A stretch of DNA of 64,000 nt, from assembly GCA_035578155.1 (NCBI GenBank), contig JAPWDM010000017.1:2876001-2940000 (forward strand), read 5' to 3'. The position numbers were made by a program, and so were the translations under genes. Within the stretch, counting starts at the first letter, position 1. Every line of letters starts with the position of its first letter. Of the stretch, positions 52,871 through 63,895 are shown piece by piece. Below the pieces are notes generated by a model, which did no database searches, was not told where the DNA came from, and saw nothing but the letters and a program-made list of their open reading frames with translations. This stretch comes from Brachynemurus nebulosus (lineage: Eukaryota > Arthropoda > Insecta > Neuroptera > Myrmeleontidae).

Positions 52871-53438
52871 AAACTACATCAAAAATACTAGTTTAATTGT
52901 TTTTGCTAAAAGCCGTTACGTTAAAGTTAAAACCTTAAATCTTAATCTGAAATCTTATATGTATACCAATATTTTACTTATAATATCTTTAGAAATAACT
53001 TCTTAAATCGTTTTTATTTATTGTATTTATAACAATAATGTGTTTAACGTCCGTTTTTGAGACCATTTAATCTATAACAGACACCACCCACATCATTATT
53101 TGTATACTTTATTTATTCATTACACAATATATTCGTTACATTATACATTTATCATATGGGTGGAGAACAAGGAAATATTTATTGTATTTATACTCTACAA
53201 TTAATATTTAAACAAAAATATTGGATAAAATTTTATTATAAAGTTATTAATGTCTGTATAAATTCCGGTAGCTCTAGTTAATATTGGAAACTGCTGAAAT
53301 ATTTTAGAAACAGAATCGATAGAGATAAATTTTAAATGAGCTAACATTTATATTTATATATAATTACTACATATTTTATTATATGTACAAGAAAATGTCT
53401 TCTACGCTAATTTAAATAATTGTGGGCTTCTTTTTTTT

Positions 53439-53495
<57 letters not shown>

Positions 53496-53639
53496 TAAAC
53501 ATAATGTAGTTATTATTAGCTAGTTAGTATCAGCGCCGAAATTAATTTTGTATATAAACAGCATGTATTTAATATTTTATACATATAATTTAACCAATTC
53601 ATACATAGTACATAACAAATTTTATTTTACATTATAAAT
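52871..53639. other. AT-rich; 53-nt T tract at 53441-53493
   Basis: No gene. The T tract is an A tract on the strand of the adjacent transposase and lies about 150 bp beyond its stop codon, directly after AATAAA-type sequence on that strand. Confidence 0.6.
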
Positions 53640-54557
53640 TTAGGGTTGATAATCCTCACAGTAATGATATTCCTCGAAATAATGTTTTAAGCAAAGAAAT
53701 TTTTGACACCATGTGCATCTTATAATCGCAGGTTCACCACACACAGCACATTTTGGTTCCTCTGATAGTTGATCAAAATTTGTTTTAAAGAAAGCGTATT
53801 CTACGGGATTGATAAAATAAGGAGGTCTTTGATCAATATAACCACTTTTGTACCAAGAATATTTAAATGTATCTCTAAAGCGTGGCGATGATAACTGATT
53901 GTGTGCCAAAGATTGCATTTTTATAATGTTATTTCTCGAATGAAGATTAATATCATTATTTGATAAAATGATTAAGTCAGACAATGTTCGAACATAATTC
54001 TTCCAAAATCGGAATCCAAAAACATCTAATGGTTGCAAATATGCTGTTGTTTTAGGAGGTATTGTTAATATTTTAACTTCTTTTTCTTTAGGAATAACGT
54101 CTTCTATAACAGCAGGACACTGCCCACTCCAAGAGTTGAGCAACAAAACAGATTTTTTTCCAGTTTTAGGTAGGTAGACGTTTTTAAACCAATCTCTAAA
54201 GTGTTCCGTTGTTAATTTTCCAGATTTGGAAGCCGAAATATAAACGCTTTTTGCTTTGAATAATGATTGTTCTACCTTGGGGCCTAACTTCCCAGTAGGT
54301 TCTTTTAAAACTACAAATAGAGGTGAAAGCAGTTGACCTTCAGCAGATATTGTTGGTTGGATAGTATAACTATGTGTCATGGATGATAGAGATTGAATAA
54401 TGGCTTCGACTTTTTTTGAACCTTTTTCCGTCAATGTTCTCCCTGAATGTATTTCTAAATTAAAACCACTTTGGTCGGAATTAAAAATATTCTGTAGTTC
54501 ATAATTTCCCACATAACTCTTTACGTTATTAATAAAGGCTTCGCATGTTTCTTTTAA
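53640..54557 (-). pseudogene. DDE_1 transposase, C-terminal part (catalytic domain and zinc knuckle)
   Basis: The frame is open from the TTAA at 54557 (codon TTA) through KETCEAFINNVK and FNSDQSGF (first catalytic Asp), TIQPTISAEG, SVLLLNSWSGQ (second catalytic position, where DDE_1 enzymes have Asp and this has Asn), and TTAYLQPLDVFGF (third Asp). It ends in a Cys/His zinc-binding tail CAVCG...CTWCQKFLC...H. CENP-B/pogo-related transposases of this kind are common in arthropods. The matching N-terminal half is at 61226-61997 on the same strand, 6.7 kb away. The D-to-N change and the split make activity unlikely. Confidence 0.82.
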
Positions 54558-54591
54558 GAGTGTTCAACCAAAAATCTCAAAAACAACGTTT

Positions 54592-54880
54592 ACTAGAAAC
54601 AATTTTGAGGCTTTATTTTGACTTAAAAAATTAAAATAAAAACGTAATTCGGTAGATAAAAGACTGCAATTTTTCGGATGGTCATTGATTTTTAAAAATT
54701 AAATCATTTTAATTACGAAAAATTGCTCTAAACATCACCATTTTTGAAATAGTAGAAACAAAACTGAAGCTTTAGTATTTACTTAAAAAATCTGATTCTT
54801 TTTTTAAAAATTGCATAAATATCTTCTCTTTTTCGGATGGTCATTTAAAAATAATTTATATTAAAATTGACTTTTAAAAA
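54592..54880 (+). repeat. About 159-bp subterminal tandem duplication
   Basis: AGAAACAA...GAGGCTTTA-like and TTTTTCGGATGGTCATT landmarks occur at about 54595/54672 and again at about 54754/54830. It lies just inside the left edge of the TTAA insertion. Confidence 0.55.
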
Positions 54881-55270
54881 AATTAAAAACCTTAAAAAAT
54901 GGCAAAATCAGTTTGAATATTTCAAATTACGTTTAGTTTTTAACAGATGGCAGTGATATCCTTGCTTTTAATATTTACTATGGGGACAATATTTACAAGA
55001 TTTATAATTTTTATGAAAAAATATTTTATATTGATCTGTGCTAGGATTATCAACATAAATACTAATTTGAGTAAAATAGATATATACATAGGTTACATGT
55101 CCATTGAAGGTTTTGAAATTATATTAAATTAGATTGCGTAGACGGATAAATTTTTGGTTTAACATAATACAGACATTTTGAATTTTAGTCGAATTTTCAT
55201 CGAAAATGTAAATTAAAACCTTCCTTCCAACTCGTTTAGAAAATTCTCACCATTTTAACTCCCCCACAAC

Positions 55271-55515
55271 CAGGATCGGATTACCCAATAGGCCTAGGTA
55301 GGTCATAGCCTCGGGGCGGCATGTTTTTAGGGGCGGTCGATTTTTAAAACAGGGCGGCAAAATTTGTAAAATAAAATTTTTTTATTCGTCAGTTATTTTT
55401 TTAAGAGAAAGTCGAAAAAAAGTAGGAAAAGTAACGATTTTCTTGTATTTTATCAAAAAGTGGAGCGGCATTTTTCACGGTGCCTAGAGCAGCGCTTTGG
55501 GTTAATACGGCCCTA
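55271..55515. mobile_element. hAT-like MITE nested in family C copy 4
   Basis: The left end CAGGATCGGATTACCCAATAGG and right end (inverse) TAGGGCCGTATTAACCCAAAG resemble the frequent CAGGGCCGGATTAACC hAT terminus. At 245 bp it is non-coding. Confidence 0.55.
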
Positions 55516-55910
55516 CCCCCACCCTTCTTGGAAATTGAGACGAACTCTAATTTTCTCCAAAATTTTAGAGATATAGAAAACAGAAAAAATCATTTTTCCA
55601 GGTTTTTCAGATGGTCTGACACGCTCACAGCTCCCTATAATAACCCTAGAGGGTTTAAATTTTGCACATTGATTGATTTAGTATCTAGGCTGTGCCTTTG
55701 GGAGGTTTTAAACTTTAATTCGTTCTCATACCACCAAAATTTCATGTTTTTTCATGTTTTTCTGAAGATCTGAGAAGTATACAGGCTCCCTGAACAAAGC
55801 TAGAGTATACAGACGGAGACTTTTGGAAATTTTAACATTTAGTCCGCAATTTTACCGTTTTTATTTAATATTTAAACAATGAAAAAGCAAACTTCAATCT
55901 TACTTAGGTA

Positions 55911-56259
55911 CAGTAGTACCTCGATAATTCGGCCCTCGAAAATCCGGATCCTCCAAAGATCCGGCCCGATTCTAAAAGTTGTAGTTTTAAGAGAATAACT
56001 GATAACAAATAGTAGATACAATTTTACACACTTTTACATTCTATATTTACAGTCAATTAGTACAGTACAAAATAGAATTGTATTGTACAGTAATTAGTTT
56101 TATTAATTGAAGGAGCCAGTTTTGAGAAATGCCTACAAACCCAGTACATAGAACAGCAATGCTGACTTCTTAGAGGAGCTATATATAAGGTGGCTCAAAT
56201 TCATTACTTTTTAAAAGGTCTCTCGATGGTCCGGCTTTTTCGTAAATCCGGTCTTATTG
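55911..56259. mobile_element. pogo/Tigger-like MITE nested in family C copy 4
   Basis: The left end, after TA, is CAGTAGTACCTCGATAATTC and the right end (inverse) is CAATAAGACCGGATTTACG. CAGT(A/R)...ACCTCGATAATCCGG ends are typical of Tigger-type MITEs. 349 bp with TA on both sides. Confidence 0.6.
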
Positions 56260-56671
56260 TATCTTAAAAATTTCGAAGATGAAGGGAAAATTCAACTCTA
56301 GTGGCAGAGCTCTGCTGCTCACGATTTTTTTTAAATTTGTTTGAAATTGTAGATTTAAGTGTAAATATGTAATACGTATTAAACTACATGTACATGTGTT
56401 TTTAATTTTTATTGAACTATGGTCCTTTTTGTAAAACATGAGATAGGCTCTATTTATTCCTATTATAAAGTAATAAAAAAAAGGTATAAATGTACCTGTG
56501 GTTTATTCTACAGGCTTTAGATATATACAGTTGCAGTGTGTGAGATACGTATCCTTGGTAATTTTTGTAAATATTGTTATTGCATTTTTAATGATTTTCA
56601 ATTTTGTGTATTCGTTTTATCTTTTGTAAATTTAATCAGTTCCTGTTTTGTATTTGTGTTAATTGTTAAAA

Positions 56672-59600
56672 ATGGGAAATACAAAAATGTACTCTAAACA
56701 CCGACCATTATCTCGTCCTAGGAAAAGTAGAAAGGCAGCTTCGCGTTATGCAATTAGTGTTAAGCGGTAAGTACCTAATAATTAATTTTAAATTTATAAT
56801 TCAGAACTTCCATTGAATTTTTGCTGATATAGGTAGCCTTTGAATATATTATGGCTACACTTTGGCTTTAGACGGGTGGAAAATTTTTATTCTGCAGAAT
56901 CAAAATTTCCCCTCCTATTTCATATCCATCTATCTATCCCCACATGTGTGGCCGTAAAACCGCCTAACGTTTGGTTCGAATTTTGCTAAAAGTTAAAGTA
57001 AGGGTAGAGGCGTAGAGCTTAGTTTAGAGTTTAGACAGTCAATTGAAATTTTCCGAGTTTATTCCTAACATATTTTAAAAGTTAAAAAAAGTAACATAAA
57101 AAAAATCTGTATTATTTTAACAATTTTAAACCTAAGTTCCCAAATATCTGTATTAGTTGTGTTAACATGAAGCAATCAACACACAAAAAAGTCCTCAAAG
57201 GGAATTTTTTGTTTGAAATAAATTTTAAAAAAAAATTACAATTTTAGTTAATAGTTAATTTTCGAAACATCAAATATTATAACAAAATAAAAATACGCGT
57301 GAAAATTTTTATTTTGAAGGAGTGTTTCAAATTTTAAAAATGATCATAATTTTTCCATTACTTTAGTAGTCTCGGAAGTAACAAAAAAATGTGACTTCCT
57401 GGACCCGACAGTTAACAAAACGTTTTGGAGTTATTTAAAGTTTCAAGTTAACATTTTCTGTGTTATTTCTTATTTTATACTGTTACTATGTTGTTTGCAT
57501 GTAAGGACATTTTTCAAAGCCATAACTTGAGAACGATTGGAAATTTGAATTTAAAATTATACTGGGGTATTTTTTGATGTCACTTTCTATTAAAATAACA
57601 AAAAAGGCAAATTTTTTGGCGTAACAAACAAAGTATCTAAATTAGGTTCTTGCTTTAATTTAGTCTTACTATATTTATCAGTTTGGAATACTTATATGAA
57701 TGTTTATGAAGTTGAGTGTATCTTTATGTTTAGAGAAAAAACAATGATTGAGTCCGAAATCGCCAGTTCAACTCACGAAATTTCACCCACAGTGAAAAAT
57801 TCCGAAACTGAAAATTCATTTAGAGGATTTGAAACAGAATTTCCAGAATTACTACCCGATATAAGCAACAGCCAGACTGACTCAATAGAAGGACGACGAA
57901 TTATTGACGTGAAGCACTTTTTAACTAATATTTTAAGCAGTGGTAGACACTCACCGTTTGATTGTTCTATCGTTGACATGGAGATCGAATCGGAGACAAG
58001 AACTGGTCTTGAATCTGTATTTCATTTAAAATGTAAAATGTGTGGAATTAAAAAAAGTGTTAGCACCGATGGTCCAAATGAATTTAATGTCAATTTATTG
58101 GCATTAGCTGGAATCATGTCAACTGGCGGAGGATATACAACTTTGGATACATTTTGTGCAGCATTAAATATCCCATCCATGAGTCATCGAACATACACTA
58201 AGTTCGAAAGTGATCTCGGAGATACTATTGAAAGAAATTCATGGAAAAGTATGGAAAGTGCAGCACTGGAAGAAGAGCGTTTGGCAAAAGAGGCTGGTGA
58301 AATTGATGCAGAAGGCAGAGCATGTATAACCGTTGTAGCTGACGGAGCATGGAGTAAAAGATCCTATCGTACAAATTATGATGCTCCATCGGGTGTGGTT
58401 AGTAAATTGCTGTAAATTTTTATAAATATTTAAAAATGATTATGATATTAATGTAAAATGTTTGCGTTTTCAGGGTTGTATTATTGGATTACGTACTAAA
58501 AAAGTACTTTTCGTTGGAGTACGAAATAAGTACTGTTCGATCTGCGCCAGATCCACATACAAGAATACTAAAATACCCAGTCATTGTTGTTATAAGAACT
58601 GGAGTGGTTCATCAACTTCAATGGAAGCTGATATTATTACTGACGGGTTCAGGAACAGCATTAAAATGTATAATCTTTTATATACGAAACTTGTAGGAGA
58701 TGGTGACAGTAGTGTGTATAAAAAAATTATTCAAGAAAGGCCTTACGGAAACATTCCGGTAGTCAAAATTGATTGTAGAAATCATTTATTAAGAAACTAT
58801 TGTCATCGATTAAAAGATTTAAGTAAAAAATCATATTCTTCCTCTTTAAAAAAGGTTAATATTAGTTTAAGAAAAAAATTAGAAGATAATATAAAGAGAC
58901 TGAGAACTGCAGTTACCAAATCAATAATGTACCGAAGATCCGAAGACCATTTATGGGAGACGAAGGTGGCAAATTTAAAAAAAGATATTTTAAATAGTCC
59001 TCGGCATGTGTTTGGCGACCACACGAATTGTGCGAGTTATTTTTGTACAAAAAAAAAACAGCAACGAAGACCCAAACGTTATAGAAGCCATGAAAATTTG
59101 TGGATTATGGACAGACATTTTATTGTGTATGAACCGTTTATTAAATAATGTAAACAGTTTATTACATAATATGACAAATAATACGGCAGAAACATATAAC
59201 GCAGTTGTGTCAAAATTTATAGGTGGCAAAAGAATTAACTTCTCTTTACGAAGATCTTATAAAATACGGTGTGAAGCTGCAGCATTGTCATATAATTCAG
59301 AAGGGGACTTTTTGGGTAGTTTATGCAAGGATAGGAAAACTAAATTAATAAAACAGAAATACTTAAATATTTTTAGCCAAAAAAATTAAGACGTGCAATT
59401 AGGAAAAAATATGTGAATATAAAAAGGAAATATTCAACAAAAGGAACTGATAACGACTATGGGCCTGAAGCTGTTCCTGAACCCGATCTTTTGCCTGAAA
59501 TCTATCAGGAAAAAAAGGCGAATTTTATGAAAGAATTAGATCTTTCAATTGAAGAATTAAAAAAACTGGAAAGGGCAACTATTGGGCAAGCTTGTTCTGA

Positions 59601-60222
59601 AAAATGGATTTCAGAACGACAGATTCGTTTAACAGCTTCCAATTCTGGTGCCGTTTGTAAACGAAGGAAAGTGTCAGCTAGTAATTTTACCAAATCACTG
59701 TTATATTCAAATTTTCCCAAATCTATTGCCACTAAATATGGGAATGATTTTGAACCAGTTGCGAAAATTGATTTAGCAACAATTTTAAATAAGAGAATTG
59801 AAGATTGTGGACTTTTTGTTCATAAAAGATTAAAATTTTTAGCAGTGAGTCCTGACGGATTAATTGATGAAGATGGCATAGTTGAAATAAAATGTCCATA
59901 TATTTGTAAAAACATGACTCCATCAGAAGGTATTTTACAAAAAAAAATCAAATACGCCGTTCTAGACGAAAATGAAAATTTACAGTTAAAGAAAAATCAC
60001 AATTATTATTACCAAGTGATGGGACAGTTAGAAATAACTGAAAAAAATTTTTGTTTATTTGTAGTATGGACTCCAAAGGGTCTCTTATTCGAAAAAATTT
60101 GGAGGGATCAAAATTTCTGGAAAAATAAAATGGAAAAAAAACTTACTGAATTTTATGACTCCAAATTATTGCCAGAAATATTAGATCCACGATATACACG
60201 AAAACTTAAAATTAGGAACTAA
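56672..60222 (+). CDS. Three-exon Mutator-like transposase fused to YqaJ nuclease, with two frameshifts
   Basis: Exon 1, 56672-56766 (MGNTKMYSKHRPLSRPRKSR...), ends at a perfect GTAAGT donor. The acceptor TTTATGTTTAG gives exon 2 at 57734-58397 in phase. A 76-bp GT-AG intron (58398-58473) leads to exon 3. About 835 codons in all. The DDE-type Mutator-like domain shows VVADGAWSKRSY, CSICAR, GDGDSSVYKK, KIDCRNHLLRNYC and NNTAETYNAVVSKFIGG. The C-terminal part is a YqaJ-type PD-(D/E)XK nuclease: YGNDFEPVAKI, SPDGLIDEDGIVEIKCPY and YQVMGQLEIT. Frame changes fall in A-runs at about 59048-59057 and 59379-59385. They could be decay or sequencing error. It lies inside the TTAA insertion. Confidence 0.85.
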
Positions 60223-61225
60223 TTTTTATTTATTTTATTTTTTTCCGTGTAATAGGTTATTGACAATGTATGTAGTTGAATAAGGAACTAATTCGTTACA
60301 AGTGTTTTATGGTTTCATATGTTAAGTTGTACCCGAAAGATGATAAATCCACAAAATGCTATTAAATTTAGGCTTAGGCTTTTACGAATGGCGTAAATTT
60401 ATCGACTCTTAAGTTTTTTAAGAGCCACAACACAAAAATTAGGCAATTTTTGTAAATAAACATGATTAGATTTCTTGTAGAGAATTTTTCTTATCGAAAT
60501 GCCACTTTACGAACTCAAAAAATTTTTTTCTCAACAAAATAATTCAAAAAAACTATTTTTAAAAAAAATTCAACTTTTTTTTTTTTTGAATTTTTATATA
60601 TAACTTTCTTCTGAGTGGATTTACGTATAAGCATTGGTTCACAAAAAAGAAAGCTAACTAATTTTTGATAAAAATTAGTTGAGATACAATCGTTCAAAGT
60701 TACCTCTATAGTTTGTAAGCTTAGTCAGTGTGGGAAATAAAAAATTATAATTAAGTTTTTCAAATATATTTAATTTTACTGTAAATACCATAATTTTTTT
60801 TATAATATAACTAATACTTTATAAAATAATTTTTTATTTAAAATTAAAATAATCAAAATTATTATGTGCAATTTCTTTTTTTCTTATAGTTATTGATAAT
60901 CCTACCACAAGGCAATAAATATTTATTTGAAAGTTAACCATAAAAATATCCAATAAAAAAAGACAAATATACTACAAACTACTAAATTATATTACACTAC
61001 CCTTATTTGAAGTGTTGTAGTTAGGTTTTTTTTGACAGATAATTGGCATATATAAAATATTTAAAAAAGAGGTAAAATACATTTTAAATTGTAAACGTAT
61101 ATTTCGACTCTTTTTAGCATATTTGTTTTTTAACCAAATGATTGAAATTTAACAATTTTCAAAAATCTACCTCCGCCTGCTTGCCCCAAAACAAGCTGCC
61201 TGCAAGCAAATACGCTTGTATAGCC
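60223..61225. other. Right flank of the TTAA insertion, non-coding
   Basis: AT-rich sequence. A candidate AATAAA lies near 60456. The last 60 bp turn GC-rich with repeated GCTTG/CAAGC motifs (CTTGCCCCAAAACAAGC, GCAAGCAAATACGCTTG), possibly a terminal structure. Confidence 0.5.
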
Positions 61226-61997
61226 TTAAGGATGATGATTGTTGGTAAGATGATTTTGTAGTAAATTTTGTTATTTTTCTTGAAACGATGCCAAACATTT
61301 TTTTAAAGGCGCGCAACCAGCCTTTTGAGGCTTTGAAATCAGCAAATTCAATTAAATCACGAGCTTCTAGTGCCCGTCGCCGAAGATTTATGTCATGAAT
61401 TATGGATCCTCTCTCGATTGCGTCTCTAAAGTGGTTTAAAACGTATTCATTTATGAAATGTAGCTTATCTCTTTTGGTTCCGCCCTTTTCTACTTGTTTT
61501 TCCTATCTATACAATTGCTGTAATGTTTTCACTCGCCTGAAATGTTTCTGAACATTAGTCAGATCCAATCTTCTTTTCTTTCCACTCTTCCAGAATTTAA
61601 CAGCCCAATCTTTATAATCAAAATTGATAGAATGTTCTTCACCATATGAACATGATGGTTCTTCTTGCACACTGACTTCGACCTCTTCCGATTTTTCATC
61701 ATAATCACTAAAAAGATTGTCGTTATATTCAGCACTATTCCGTACAAATTCAGGATCGAAATCCAACACATTATCATGTTCAATAACAAATGACACATCT
61801 TCGGTTGCTCTAATAATTATATCTCGTAACATATCATGTAATTCAATTTCACGAAACGTTATGGGGTAAGTAACAAAATTAGTTATTTGAAATGTTGTCA
61901 TCAACATATGAATTACATTTGCTAAATTTATTTGAACCATATCAACAATTGAGTAACAACAATTACATTCACAATAAAAAAAAAAATACATCCACAA
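61226..61997 (-). pseudogene. DDE_1 transposase, N-terminal part (helix-turn-helix domain)
   Basis: On the minus strand the frame contains ATEDVSFVIEHDNVLDFDPEF and a polyacidic linker, then KDWAVKFWKSGKKR and VQKHFRRVKTLQQLYR. A TAG (61503-61505) follows at a position usually Trp. The frame then stays open through GGTKRDKLHFINEYV, IIHDINLRRRALEA, FKASKGWLRAFKKMFGIVSRK and ITKFTTK to the TTAA. This is the CENP-B-type DNA-binding half of the protein at 53640-54557. The true start is uncertain; the Phe/Cys-rich first residues are probably not translated. Confidence 0.78.
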
Positions 61998-62615
61998 TTA
62001 TTTAAATACTTATAACTAGAAAAACATTAAAGCCACAACTCTTTTATATTTTTTGAAGTAACCGGGATACATGATAGTATTCCTTTTTAAGTCAGGAAAC
62101 TAGAGAACGTATTCGAGTACCGCCTCCTTTTTAGTAAAAGAAACTGAAGAATGTTCTGGTTGCTTATAAAAATAATAGGTGAGGTTTGCCAATGTTTACA
62201 ATTATGAATACGCTGATAAAATTTTTTTATTTTACAGCAGACCACAGATTTTTTGAAATTAATGATCTAGCATTTTTACTAACTAGTAAAATCGTACTCT
62301 AAAGGAATATTACATGATCACTCCTAAAAATATAAAGGGCTTCATTGTAAAAGTATTACTTGCATATCTGTGGGATATTAGGGATCTGAACGGAATTCAC
62401 CAATGCTGGAAAATCGGAAGTACATTGTACTAAAAATTAGATACAGTAAGTATTTATTTTTTTCAATGACCTCCTACACTTTGATATTTTAGGCGCATGA
62501 AAACGTATAGCACATTAACTATAGGTACTTGTCAACAAAAGCAGAAACACACATTTTAAAGGAGCCATTCATCCCATTTCGTTTTGTTGTTAAGTAAATA
62601 TGGGCGGTATCAGTG
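61998..62615. other. AT-rich spacer, nothing recognised
   Basis: The outer terminus of the DDE_1 element should lie here or beyond, but no inverted repeat could be matched to the 53-kb side. Confidence 0.45.
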
Positions 62616-63895
62616 CAGGGGGCCAAGTCTTGAATTTAGATATCACATAACACATGTGGGAAAAATGACGTCATGTGAGAAATTAACACATTTTTTTCCA
62701 GTTGCAAGTCTTGAATATTTTATCACAAAATTTAGTGGTTATTAATTTCACAGTGATATAATTATCAACAGAAATATAACCACATCTATATAGGTTGTGC
62801 TATTTTGTTTTCACATGGGATACTAATTAATTTTTTAAGTAAAATGCAAATGTTATCAGCAGATTTTTGGAAAACTCACGTCTTTTCGTAAATTTTAAGT
62901 TATTACAACTCAAATCTGTTAAATTTATTAAAATTTTACTGAATTTTAACCAAATACTTTTTTAAAATTTGAATATTTTAAACATTTATTTAACACTTAT
63001 CGTTAGTCTATTGGTGGTGAATGTAGGTCTAGATTTTTACCCTCCTATTTTATCAATTCTTTAAAATTTAGGTATTTGACCATATTTTACTTTTAAACTG
63101 ACTTTAGTTTTTCTAAAACAATCAGTAAATCTAGATAAATTCCAAGAAAATATTTTTTATATACACATAAATAAAACAAAAAAATAAGAAACAAAAAAAG
63201 GCTGTATTTACATGGAAATTTTCTCTAGGAGTTCCTTCCGATTTGCGCTTTGAATACGAACTTTATATGTTTCTCCATAAAAATCTAGAAATATACAAGA
63301 GCGTTTTCATTTACCTGTGGAAAATGCCTTTAAGAGGTAATATTAACCCCTAAAATTGGGACTTCAAGAGAATAGTTGCGAAATTTCGTATACATATAAT
63401 TAAAATGATTGAATCAGAATATTTTTAGAAGAATCGTTATAATAAATAACGAAATATACCTTTACTAGAACGTTTAACGAATGAGCAGAAGTTTTGCAAG
63501 TTTAAGTTAATAATATTATGCATCTTAAATGAGCTGTTTTGTAACTAAGAATAAGAAAAAAAATATTCATTTTTTTATAGGTAACTAAGAAAAGAAATTG
63601 TTAATTAATAAAATTGTGCATTTTGTGACAGCTTGAAATGTCAAATATTGTTTTTCTGATTTGACATTACAAAAAATTTTATAAAATTTGTAATTTCCAT
63701 GGTTATATGTAGTTATATTTAACACATGTGCTACGTGATTTGTACGCGTTAAGTATATTTTCACAGTATCACGCAAGAATTTCGAGACTTGCTTTTTGTT
63801 GATATCACATGTGGTATGTGAAATTTCAAATGTGATAAAAATAACAACAGTGAAATTGTGATATATTTATCACATTTTCAAGACTTGGCCCCCAG
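62616..63895. mobile_element. 1.28-kb TIR element with ATCACA subterminal motifs
   Basis: CAGGGGGCCAAGTCTTGAA at 62616 is mirrored at the right, where the inverse reads CTGGGGGCCAAGTCTTGAA ending about 63895. Near both ends, TATCACA/TGTGATA and CACATGTG recur many times, a pattern seen at transposase-binding subterminal regions. No gene is recognised. Near 63300-63360 the interior weakly resembles repeat family G. Confidence 0.7.

Larger units (their letters stand above)
55183..56333 (+). mobile_element. Family C relative, copy 4, diverged, with two nested MITEs
   Basis: It starts TTTTAGTCGAATTTTCATCG and ends CTCTGCTGCTCACGATTTTT, matching the family C termini. Internal blocks CCCTAGAGGGTTTAAATTTT and GGCTGTGCCTTTGGGAGG match copies 2 and 3. 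It lacks the TA array. MITEs at 55271-55515 and 55911-56259 sit inside it. Confidence 0.65.
54558..61225 (+). mobile_element. 6668-bp insertion with TTAA on both sides, carrying a YqaJ/Mutator-like gene
   Basis: TTAA at 54554-54557 and at 61226-61229 falls at the same codon phase of the interrupted transposase: TTA is a codon on both sides. Removing the segment with one TTAA leaves the frame continuous at a family-consistent spacing. A TTAA duplication is the known signature of piggyBac, Kolobok and Sola3 insertions. The cargo gene (56672-60222) is not piggyBac-like, so Kolobok is the better guess. No convincing terminal inverted repeat was found (left end GAGTGTTCAACC, right end inverse GGCTATACAAGC). 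Confidence 0.65.

Noticed and set aside
59570..60222. YqaJ-type domain as evidence of bacteriophage or bacterial contamination
   Set aside because: It is in frame with a Mutator-like transposase, preceded by spliced exons and lies inside an arthropod-type transposon cluster.
54558..61225. Interpretation as a plain intron of the DDE_1 gene
   Set aside because: No GT-AG sites at the joins on the minus strand, and the TTAA/TTAA in-phase pair explains the edges better. Not fully excluded.
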